Of a stretch of 64,000 nucleotides of DNA, positions 8,600 to 16,049 are shown piece after piece. The notes beneath the pieces are model-generated. The model was given only the letters and a program-made list of their open reading frames with translations. It had not been told where the DNA came from and searched no databases. The position numbers and the translations under genes are program-made. This DNA comes from Bacteroidaceae bacterium (lineage in GTDB: Bacteria > Bacteroidota > Bacteroidia > Bacteroidales > Bacteroidaceae): NCBI GenBank assembly GCA_030843315.1, contig JAUUPT010000006.1:1-64000 (forward strand), given 5' to 3'. Positions within the stretch are counted from its first letter, which is position 1; each line of letters opens with the position of its first letter.

Positions 8600-10027
8600 T
8601 CAGTCGAAGATGTTGTAGAGTTTCAGTTTGTTGTACAGCGTTTTCCGGTCTATGCCCAGCAGTTGTGCGGCGCGGCTCTTATTGTAGTTTGTCTGCCGCA
8701 GGGCTTCGATGATTTGCTGCTTCTCTGCCTCTTCGTTGCGCAGGGGCATGCCTATGTGGGCGGGGGCAGGCTCTTTCAGGTCGCTCAGTTCGTCGATGGT
8801 GATGAACTTGCCTTGTGCCAGCAGGGTGGCGCGGCGCACCATGTTCTTCATCTGGCGCAGATTGCCCGGCCAATGATATTCTTGCAAGGCGCGGGATGCT
8901 TTCTCGTCAAAGCCAATCAGTTGTTTGTCCATTTCGCGGTTCGCCTGGTCCAGGAAGAAGTTGGCAAAGAGCAGTATATCTTCGCAGCGGTCTTTCAGAG
9001 CGGGCATACGTAGCGTGAACTCGTTGATGCGGTGGTATAAATCCTCGCGGAACGTACCCTTCTCGATGGCTTGCTCCAGGTTTTCGTTGGTGGCGGACAC
9101 CAGGCGCACGTCCACCTTGATTTCCTTGGTAGAACCTACGGGGCGTATCAGCCGTTCCTGCAAGGCGCGGAGCAACTGTATCTGTACTTCGTAGCTCAGG
9201 TTTCCTATTTCGTCGAGGAAGATGGTACCCCCGTTCGCCTCTACAAAAGCGCCCGTCTTGTCGGTCAGCGCACCGGTGAAGGCACCCTTCACATGGCCGA
9301 AGAACTCCGAAGCCGCCAGCTCTTTGGGGATGGAACCGCAGTCTATGGCAACAAACGGCTTCTGTGCGCGCTTGCTCAGTTGATGGATGCGGTGGGCAAC
9401 GTATTCCTTACCCGTTCCGCTGGCCCCGTTGATGAGCACGGACATATTGGTAGGTGAAACAAGTTTTACATAATTATAAAGCTGCCGGGCGGCGTCGCTC
9501 TCTCCTTCCAGGAAATCGGAGGCGGGGGAGGTGCCTTCTGCATCCTTCTGAGCCCGATTTTCTCCGCCTTCGAAACGCATGGTCTGTTTGCCCGAAACAG
9601 ATGGTCTGTTTGGGCCAAACGCATCATCTGTTTGGGGCGAATGCATGGTCTGTTTCGACGCAACGGATGATGCATTCAGTGCTTCATTCATTTTCTTTAA
9701 CAACTCGTCGGGGTTCACCGGCTTCGCCACGTAGTCGCGGGCGCCCAGTTTCATGGCTTGCACGGCAGACTGTATATCGGCATATCCCGTCATGATGATG
9801 AGCGGGATGGTCAGTCCGCGTTCTCCCAGCCACTTCAGCAGATCGATGCCGTCGCGGTCGGGCAAGCGCAGGTCGGAAAGTATCAAGTCCACACTTTCAG
9901 TCTCGATATGTTTCTGTGCACGGGCAATGCTGCTGGCGGAAGATACTTGGAAACCTTTCTTTCCGAGCCACGTCTTCAGCATCATGCCGTAAGTAATATC
10001 ATCTTCTACAATTAGTATGGACTTCAT
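8600..10027 (-). CDS. Sigma-54-dependent response regulator, NtrC family
   Basis: This 475-residue activator has three parts. The receiver domain has acidic residues at positions 8-10, phospho-acceptor Asp52 and Lys102. The AAA+ domain has Walker A GASGTGKE at 201-208 and the sigma-54 contact loop GAFTGA at 248-253. A Fis-type helix-turn-helix forms the C-terminus (RAAQLLGIDRKTLYNKL). It would open sigma-54 promoters when phosphorylated. The linker at residues about 123-153 is unusual: it is encoded by a 22-bp tandem repeat that does not keep frame. The hybrid kinase at 13.7-16 kb is the closest candidate partner. Confidence 0.93.
   Translation of the reverse strand: MKSILIVEDDITYGMMLKTWLGKKGFQVSSASSIARAQKHIETESVDLILSDLRLPDRDGIDLLKWLGERGLTIPLIIMTGYADIQSAVQAMKLGARDYVAKPVNPDELLKKMNEALNASSVASKQTMHSPQTDDAFGPNRPSVSGKQTMRFEGGENRAQKDAEGTSPASDFLEGESDAARQLYNYVKLVSPTNMSVLINGASGTGKEYVAHRIHQLSKRAQKPFVAIDCGSIPKELAASEFFGHVKGAFTGALTDKTGAFVEANGGTIFLDEIGNLSYEVQIQLLRALQERLIRPVGSTKEIKVDVRLVSATNENLEQAIEKGTFREDLYHRINEFTLRMPALKDRCEDILLFANFFLDQANREMDKQLIGFDEKASRALQEYHWPGNLRQMKNMVRRATLLAQGKFITIDELSDLKEPAPAHIGMPLRNEEAEKQQIIEALRQTNYNKSRAAQLLGIDRKTLYNKLKLYNIFD
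9573..9666. repeat. 22-bp-period palindromic array inside a coding sequence
   Basis: Units begin at 9573, 9595, 9617 and about 9640, giving a 22-bp period. The core AAACAGATGGTCTGTTT is an inverted repeat of 7+7 bases around TGG, and neighbouring units vary slightly. As 22 is not a multiple of three, successive units are read in different frames of the response regulator gene, without stops. The same period occurs at 27031-27096 and 27391-27466. Confidence 0.75.
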
Positions 10028-10085
10028 AGCCTTGGCTTTTATCTCTTTTAATGAGACAAAGGTAAGCGCTTTTACCCAAATTTAG

Positions 10086-10093
10086 TATCTTTG
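10086..10093 (+). promoter_or_regulatory. -7 box (TATCTTTG) of the cyclophilin gene
   Basis: TATCTTTG matches the Bacteroides TAnnTTTG -7 consensus and lies 14 bases before the start codon. No convincing -33 element is visible. Confidence 0.5.
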
Positions 10094-10107
10094 CGAACTT
10101 AAATTAA

Positions 10108-10959
10108 ATGAAAAGGGTTATGAAAAGAAATCTTATTGTATTATTAACCATACTGGTTTGCAGCTTGACTGCCTGCAAATCGGGACAAAAGAATGATGGA
10201 AATATGGAAAAAGAGACAAAACTGAAAATCGAGACAAGTGCAGGTGATATCATCGTAAAACTGTATAACGAGACACCGAAACATCGTGATAACTTCATTA
10301 AGTTGGCCGAGAACGGTACTTATGAAGGTACGTTGTTCCACCGTGTCATCAAGGATTTTATGGTACAGGCGGGTGATCCCGAGTCTAAGAATGCGCCGAA
10401 GGGCAAGATGCTGGGTTCGGGTGATGTGGGCTATACCCTTCCTGCCGAGTTTGTTTATCCCAAATACTTTCACAAGAAAGGTGCGCTCTCCGCTGCCCGC
10501 ATGGGCGACGATGTGAATCCGAAGAAGGAATCATCCGGCTGCCAGTTCTACATCGTGACGGGAAAGGTGTATAATGACTCTACGCTTCTCGGTATGGAGC
10601 AGCAGATGAACCAGGGACGACTGAACAATGCTTTCAATGCATTGGCGCAGAAACACATGAAGGAAATCTATAAGATGCGCAAGGATGGCGACCAGGAAGG
10701 ACTGATGAATCTGCAAGACTCACTGATAGCCCAGGCTGAGGCGCAGGTGGCAGGCGAACCGGAATTCCGCTTCACTCCGGAGCAGGTGAAGGCTTATACC
10801 ACCATGGGCGGTACTCCGCACCTGGATGGCGAATATACCGTGTTTGGCGAAGTGGTGGAAGGCATGGACGTGGTAGATAAGATTCAGAAGGTGAAAACCG
10901 ACCGCGGCGACCGTCCGGAAGAAGATGTGGTTATTAAGAAAGTAACTGTAATAGACTAA
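10108..10959 (+). CDS. Cyclophilin-type peptidyl-prolyl isomerase lipoprotein
   Basis: This 283-residue protein has a lipoprotein signal (LTILVCSLTAC; lipid-modified Cys near residue 23) and a cyclophilin domain. Recognisable blocks are FHRVIKDFMVQAGDP, the ALSAAR stretch and SSGCQFYIVTG. It would assist folding of exported proteins from the membrane surface. A helical insertion of about 60 residues (about 170-230) interrupts the domain, as in several Bacteroidetes cyclophilins. The start at 10108 could also be 12 bases later (MKRNLIV). The downstream palindrome may end the transcript. Confidence 0.88.
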   Translation: MKRVMKRNLIVLLTILVCSLTACKSGQKNDGNMEKETKLKIETSAGDIIVKLYNETPKHRDNFIKLAENGTYEGTLFHRVIKDFMVQAGDPESKNAPKGKMLGSGDVGYTLPAEFVYPKYFHKKGALSAARMGDDVNPKKESSGCQFYIVTGKVYNDSTLLGMEQQMNQGRLNNAFNALAQKHMKEIYKMRKDGDQEGLMNLQDSLIAQAEAQVAGEPEFRFTPEQVKAYTTMGGTPHLDGEYTVFGEVVEGMDVVDKIQKVKTDRGDRPEEDVVIKKVTVID

Positions 10960-10964
10960 GATAA

Positions 10965-11034
10965 GAACGCGAATTGCACAAATTGCACAAATACATAGCT
11001 CTTGGGATTTGTGTAATTTGTGTAATTCGCGTTC
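10965..11034. repeat. Palindrome of 9-bp AATTGCACA units, probable terminator
   Basis: Arms 10965-10992 and 11007-11034 pair over 28 bases with two G-T wobbles, around a 14-base loop, and are followed by C and T5. Each arm is made of 9-bp units (left AATTGCACA, right its complement). The T-run suggests the hairpin also works as the terminator of the cyclophilin gene. It shares its design with the elements at 44261-44324, 57794-57874 and 59298-59738. Confidence 0.8.
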
Positions 11035-11049
11035 CTTTTTAAAATCATA

Positions 11050-12282
11050 ATGAAGATCAATAAACTGACCCTGAACAATGGTTTGCGCCTGGTGCATTGC
11101 GAAGATACCAGTACGCAGATGGTGGCGCTGAATGTCGTTTACGACGTGGGTGCCCGCGACGAACATCCCCAGCACACCGGCTTTGCCCATCTGTTCGAGC
11201 ATCTGATGTTCGGCGGCTCGGTGCATATCCCCGACTATGATGCGCCCTTGCAGCAGGCAGGAGGGGAGAACAATGCCTGGACCAATAACGATATCACCAA
11301 TTACTATCTCACCGTTCCCCGTGCAAACGTCGAAACCGCCTTCTGGCTGGAGTCCGACCGTATGCTGGAGCTTGACTTCAGCGAGCAGAGCCTCGAAGTG
11401 CAGCGCGGAGTGGTGATGGAAGAGTTCAAACAGCGTTGCCTGAACCAGCCATACGGTGACGTGGGGCACTTGATGCGTGCATTGGCCTACCGGGTGCATC
11501 CCTATAGCTGGCCCACCATCGGCAAAGATCTGTCGCACATTGCCAACGCTACGCTGGACGAAGTGAAGGACTTCTTTTTCCGCTTCTATGCCCCCAACAA
11601 TGCCGTGCTGGCCGTCACCGGAAATATTTCGTGGGAGGAAACGGTCAGACTGACCGAGAAATGGTTTGCGCCTATTCCCCGGCGTGAAGTTCCCGTAAGG
11701 CAATTGCCCCAGGAACCGGTGCAGACGGAGGAACGCCGGCAGACGGTGGAGCGGAATGTGCCGCTCGATGCGCTGTTCATGGCCTATCATATGTGCGGGC
11801 GTGAAGATGCCGATTACTATGCGTTCGATATCCTGTCGGACATTCTGAGTAACGGACGTTCCAGTCGTCTGAGCCGCCGGCTGGTGCAAGAGCAGAAACT
11901 CTTTGCCAGTGTCGATGCTTATATCTCCGGCACGCGCGATGCGGGGCTGCTTCAGATTAGCGGTAAGCCCGCGGCAGGGGTGTCGCTGGAGCAAGCGGAA
12001 GCAGGCATTCGCCGGGAATTGGAAGAGTTGAGGCAACATCCCGTAGGAGAGCAGGAACTGGAAAAGGTAAAGAACAAATTCGAGTCCACCCAGATCTTCG
12101 GCAACATCCACTACCTGAATGTAGCCACCAACCTTGCCTGGTTTGAACTGACGGGGCAGGCGGAAGACATCGACCGCGAAGTCGATAAGTATCGCGCCGT
12201 TACGGCGGAACAGCTTCAGGCAGTGGCCCGACAGGCGTTCCGGGAAGAGAACGGCGTAGTGTTATATTATACGAAAGCATGA
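11050..12282 (+). CDS. M16 family zinc metallopeptidase (insulinase/MPP type)
   Basis: This 410-residue protein carries the inverted zinc motif HLFEH (His47, Glu50, His51) and a downstream glutamate in GVVMEEFKQR, so it is the catalytically competent type of subunit. Its size equals one two-domain half of an insulinase, as in mitochondrial processing peptidase subunits. No signal peptide is visible, suggesting a cytoplasmic location. Its stop codon overlaps the start of the MATE gene (ATGA), so the two are translationally coupled. The substrate is unknown. Confidence 0.9.
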   Translation: MKINKLTLNNGLRLVHCEDTSTQMVALNVVYDVGARDEHPQHTGFAHLFEHLMFGGSVHIPDYDAPLQQAGGENNAWTNNDITNYYLTVPRANVETAFWLESDRMLELDFSEQSLEVQRGVVMEEFKQRCLNQPYGDVGHLMRALAYRVHPYSWPTIGKDLSHIANATLDEVKDFFFRFYAPNNAVLAVTGNISWEETVRLTEKWFAPIPRREVPVRQLPQEPVQTEERRQTVERNVPLDALFMAYHMCGREDADYYAFDILSDILSNGRSSRLSRRLVQEQKLFASVDAYISGTRDAGLLQISGKPAAGVSLEQAEAGIRRELEELRQHPVGEQELEKVKNKFESTQIFGNIHYLNVATNLAWFELTGQAEDIDREVDKYRAVTAEQLQAVARQAFREENGVVLYYTKA

Positions 12283-13625
12283 AGAAACTGATGCAGACAT
12301 ACGGCGGGCATTACAAAGCCCTGCTATTTCTGGGACTTCCCATTGTCATCGGACAGTTGGGCGTCATCGTCCTGGGCTTTGCCGACACGCTGATGATCGG
12401 TCATCACAGCACGCCCGAACTGGGTGCCGCCTCTTTCGTCAACAATCTGTTTACGCTTTGCATCATTTTCAGTACCGGTTTCAGCTACGGGCTTACCCCT
12501 ATCGTGGGCGGTTACTACGGCAACCGCCGCTTTGCCGAAGCCGGACAAGCCCTGCGGTGCAGCCTGGTGGCGAATGCGCTGGTGGCTGTGTTGCTCACCG
12601 TTCTCATGACCATCCTCTATTTTTGCATCGAACTCCTGGGGCAGCCCGAAGAACTGATGCCGCTTATCAAACCTTATTACCTGGTGCTGCTCGCCTCGTT
12701 GCTCTTCGTCATGCTGTTCAATGGCTTTAAGCAGTTCACGGACGGCATCACCGATACCAAGACCGCCATGTGGTTTCTGCTGGGCGGCAATGCGCTCAAC
12801 ATCGTGGGCAACTATATCCTTATCAACGGAAAGCTGGGAATGCCGGAACTGGGACTGCTCGGTGCAGGTGTCAGTACGCTCTTCTCGCGCATCGTCATGG
12901 TGGTGGTGTTTGCAGTGATTGTACTCCGTAGCCGGCGCTTCATCCGCTATAAAGTGGGCTTCATGCGTCTGGGCTGGTCGCGCCCGATGTTCAGGAAACT
13001 CAATGCACTGGGCTGGCCCGTGGGCTTGCAGATGGGTATGGAGACGGCATCGTTCAGCCTCAGCACCATCATGGTGGGTTGGCTGGGCACGCTGGCACTG
13101 GCTTCGCATCAGATTATGCTGACTATCTCGCAATTTACCTTTATGATGTTCTACGGTATGGGCGCTGCGGTGGCTGTCCGTGTCAGTAACTTCAAGGGGC
13201 AGGGCGATATACAGAATGTACGTCGTTCGGCATACGCCGGTTTCCATATCATCCTCTGTATGGAAGTGGTGCTGCTGAGCATCGTCTTTGCGCTTCGCGG
13301 TCAGGTGGGCGGATGGTTTACGGACAATGTGGAAGTGTCCGCCATGGTAGCAGCGTTGTTCTTCCCGTTCCTTATCTATCAGTTCGGCGACGGGTTGCAG
13401 ATCAACTTTGCCAACGCCCTGCGTGGTATCTCGGATGTGAAACCGATGATGATTATTGCTTTTATATCCTATTTTATTATATCTTTGCCCGTAGGATACC
13501 TCTGCGGCTTCGTGTTCGGCTGGGGACTGGTAGGCGTCTGGATGGCATTCCCGTTCGGGCTGACCAGTGCGGGCGTGATGCTGTGGCTGCGTTTCCGGTA
13601 TAAAACGAATAGAGCGATAGGGTGA
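12279..13625 (+). CDS. MATE family efflux transporter
   Basis: This 448-residue membrane protein has about twelve hydrophobic segments and the early motif FLGLPIVIGQLGVIVLGFAD typical of MATE exporters, with the two-fold repeated organisation of the family. It would expel cationic compounds using a Na+ or H+ gradient. It overlaps the M16 gene by four bases. It is followed by an 8-bp repeat tract and then the hybrid histidine kinase, which may be in the same transcript. The drug specificity cannot be inferred. Confidence 0.9.
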   Translation: MKKLMQTYGGHYKALLFLGLPIVIGQLGVIVLGFADTLMIGHHSTPELGAASFVNNLFTLCIIFSTGFSYGLTPIVGGYYGNRRFAEAGQALRCSLVANALVAVLLTVLMTILYFCIELLGQPEELMPLIKPYYLVLLASLLFVMLFNGFKQFTDGITDTKTAMWFLLGGNALNIVGNYILINGKLGMPELGLLGAGVSTLFSRIVMVVVFAVIVLRSRRFIRYKVGFMRLGWSRPMFRKLNALGWPVGLQMGMETASFSLSTIMVGWLGTLALASHQIMLTISQFTFMMFYGMGAAVAVRVSNFKGQGDIQNVRRSAYAGFHIILCMEVVLLSIVFALRGQVGGWFTDNVEVSAMVAALFFPFLIYQFGDGLQINFANALRGISDVKPMMIIAFISYFIISLPVGYLCGFVFGWGLVGVWMAFPFGLTSAGVMLWLRFRYKTNRAIG

Positions 13626-13651
13626 TAGCGTGATAAGGTGATGGAGTAATA
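13620..13651. repeat. 8-bp-period GGTGATAA repeat tract after the MATE gene
   Basis: The tract directly follows the MATE stop region and reads as variants of an 8-base unit (GGTGATAG, CGTGATAA, GGTGATGG). The same unit lies between genes at 20622-20660 and 48411-48454. Confidence 0.6.
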
Positions 13652-13661
13652 GGTTTTTATT

Positions 13662-15959
13662 ATGAATAACGTCTCCCGTCGAAAGATAGTTGCCGGCTAT
13701 GTGCTGCTGTTGGCAGCCTTGCTTCTCTCCCTGTTCTTTGTACACAGGGAGACGGAGAACCTTATGCGCTCCGAGGGCGATGATATGCAGTGGGCGGACA
13801 GTCTGCTGATGCTGATCCGGCAGAAAGATGAAAATACCATCACCATGTTGCGCGCCCTGAGCGAGGCGAACGATAGCATGGTTTCCACCAGCGACATCGA
13901 ACAGATTCTTGTTCGGCAAGACTCGGTTGTAGCCCAGCAACGGGTGCAGCATCGAGTCATTACCCACCGCGACACCGTTGTTACCAAGCCCCGCAAGCGA
14001 GGCTTCTTCCGCCGACTGGGCGAAGTGTTCGTTCCCCCCAAGAAAGATACCGCCATCCAGGTAAAGACCTCTTTGGAGTTTGCCACCGATACCGTCATCG
14101 AACCTTATAACCCTACCGACTCGCTGCACGAGCGGATTCGTGCCGTGGCACAACAGAAGAAAGCGGCAACCGCCGTAGTACGCCGCCGCAACCGCCGCCT
14201 GCAACACCTCGACCGGATGCTGACCGCCCGCATCGACAGCCTGCTGAAGGGCTATGAGGAAGAAACCTTGCAGCGTGCCCGCCAGGAAGCTGCCTATCGC
14301 CAAACCGTCCGCCATCGCTCTGCCCGCATCATCGGGGGCATTGCCGTAGGCGCCGTGTTGCTCTCGGTTGTCTTCCTTATTATAATAGGACGGGACATCA
14401 CCCGCAGCAACCGCTACCGCCGCCAACTGGAAGAAGCTCGCCGCCGTGCCGAAGACCTGCTTGCCACGCGCGAGAAACTGATGCTTGCCATCACCCACGA
14501 CTTCAAAGCCCCCCTCGGCTCCATCATGGGCTATGCCGAACTGCTGGCACGCCTCACCACCGACGAGCGCCAGCGCTTCTACCTGGACAACATGAAAACA
14601 TCTTCCGAGCATCTGCTGAAACTGGTAGTGGATTTGCTCGACTTCCACCGCCTCGACCTGAACAAGGCGGAGATAAACCGCGTCACTTTCCATCCTGCCC
14701 GCTTGCTGGAGGAGATACGCGTCAGCTTCGAACCACTCACCGCTGCCAAAGGCTTGACCTTACACTGCGACATCGCCCCCGAACTGTCCGGCACTTTCAT
14801 CTGCGATCCCTTGCGCTTGCGCCAGATTATCAATAACCTGCTCTCCAATGCGGTGAAGTTTACCGACCGGGGCAGCATCACGCTATCGGCCCGCTACGAA
14901 GACCGCCGGCTCGTGGTTGCCGTTGCCGATACGGGCAAGGGCATGGAGCCTGCCGACCGCGAACGCATCTTCCAGGAGTTCACCCGTCTGCCGGGTGCGC
15001 AAGGACAGGAGGGCTTCGGCTTGGGACTCTCCATCGTACGCATGCTGGTACAACTGCTCGAAGGCGGGATAGAGGTGGATAGTGTGCCGGGAAAAGGAAG
15101 TACGTTTACGGTACGGGTGCCGCTATTCCCCGTGACAGGCGGAAGAACAGCGGAATGTGCGGAAGACTCGGATAGCGCAGGCGTAATGGATGCCACGGAC
15201 AAAAAAGAAGATATCCGCGTTCTCCTTATCGACGATGACCGCATCCAGCTTACCCTTACCGCCGCCATGCTGGAGCAAAGCGGCATCACTTCCGTGTCTT
15301 GCCTGCAACCCGATGAATTGCTCGACGCCCTGCGCACCGACTCCTTCGACGTTCTGCTCACCGACGTACAGATGCCTGCCATCAACGGCTTCGACCTGTT
15401 GAAGCTGCTGCGTGCCTCCAACATTCCGCAAGCCCGCACCATCCCGGTGATAGCCGTCACCGCCCGTAGCGACATGAAGCGCGAGGAATTTACGGCGCAC
15501 GGCTTTGCCGGTTGCTTGCATAAGCCCTTTACTGTGGCGGAATTGCTACGCGAACTGGATATGGAAGTTGCGGAAGCATTGTCTCACGACGCATCCGACT
15601 CTTCATCCGTTGCTTCAACTTCCCAGTCCTCTGCGGCCTATCGCTTCTCCGCCCTCACCGCTTTCTCCGGCGACGATTCCGATGCCGCCCGTTCCATCCT
15701 GGAGAGTTTCGTCTCCGAAACCCGTCTGAACGCCGACCGCCTGCGCCGGGCAGTAGATTCCGAAGATACGGACGAAGTAGCCGCCGTGTCTCATAAGATG
15801 ATTCCGCTCTTTACCTTGCTGGGTGCTTCCCGTCTGGTAGATTTGCTTAAAGTGCTGGAAACTTCGAAAGGTTCTCCTTTCACGGAAGAGATAAAGGAGC
15901 AAGCTCTTTCCTCCCTTCGTCAGATAGAAGATGTATTGGCACAGGTTCCCGAGCGATAA
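13662..15959 (+). CDS. Hybrid sensor histidine kinase with receiver and Hpt domains
   Basis: This 765-residue phosphorelay protein has TM1 at about residues 10-27 and TM2 at about 223-244. Between them lies a charged, probably helical sensor region of about 195 residues. A HisKA domain follows (His279 in ITHDFKAPLG), then a HATPase domain, a receiver (acidic residues in LLIDDDR, phospho-acceptor Asp568 in LLTDVQMPA) and a C-terminal Hpt domain with His711 in VSHKMIPLFTLLGA. It can therefore carry out His-Asp-His transfer within one chain but has no output domain. The NtrC-type regulator gene 3.6 kb away on the other strand is a good candidate recipient. The signal is unknown. Confidence 0.92.
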   Translation: MNNVSRRKIVAGYVLLLAALLLSLFFVHRETENLMRSEGDDMQWADSLLMLIRQKDENTITMLRALSEANDSMVSTSDIEQILVRQDSVVAQQRVQHRVITHRDTVVTKPRKRGFFRRLGEVFVPPKKDTAIQVKTSLEFATDTVIEPYNPTDSLHERIRAVAQQKKAATAVVRRRNRRLQHLDRMLTARIDSLLKGYEEETLQRARQEAAYRQTVRHRSARIIGGIAVGAVLLSVVFLIIIGRDITRSNRYRRQLEEARRRAEDLLATREKLMLAITHDFKAPLGSIMGYAELLARLTTDERQRFYLDNMKTSSEHLLKLVVDLLDFHRLDLNKAEINRVTFHPARLLEEIRVSFEPLTAAKGLTLHCDIAPELSGTFICDPLRLRQIINNLLSNAVKFTDRGSITLSARYEDRRLVVAVADTGKGMEPADRERIFQEFTRLPGAQGQEGFGLGLSIVRMLVQLLEGGIEVDSVPGKGSTFTVRVPLFPVTGGRTAECAEDSDSAGVMDATDKKEDIRVLLIDDDRIQLTLTAAMLEQSGITSVSCLQPDELLDALRTDSFDVLLTDVQMPAINGFDLLKLLRASNIPQARTIPVIAVTARSDMKREEFTAHGFAGCLHKPFTVAELLRELDMEVAEALSHDASDSSSVASTSQSSAAYRFSALTAFSGDDSDAARSILESFVSETRLNADRLRRAVDSEDTDEVAAVSHKMIPLFTLLGASRLVDLLKVLETSKGSPFTEEIKEQALSSLRQIEDVLAQVPER

Positions 15960-16049
15960 AGTGCTTTTTCTCTTTTTTGTCAACCAAATCTCCGCAGAAT
16001 TTGTTTACTTTGCAAAGCGGTTTGAACACTACAATCGAATAAGGCTCTC

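Noticed and set aside
12324..14693. A 789-codon open reading frame on the minus strand across the MATE and kinase genes
   Set aside because: Its translation is low-complexity and His/Gln-rich, with no family motif, while the plus strand carries two genes with clear domains. It is an antisense shadow. The same holds for other long antisense frames, for example 19644-21662, 18015-19634, 40119-41789 and 42394-44250.
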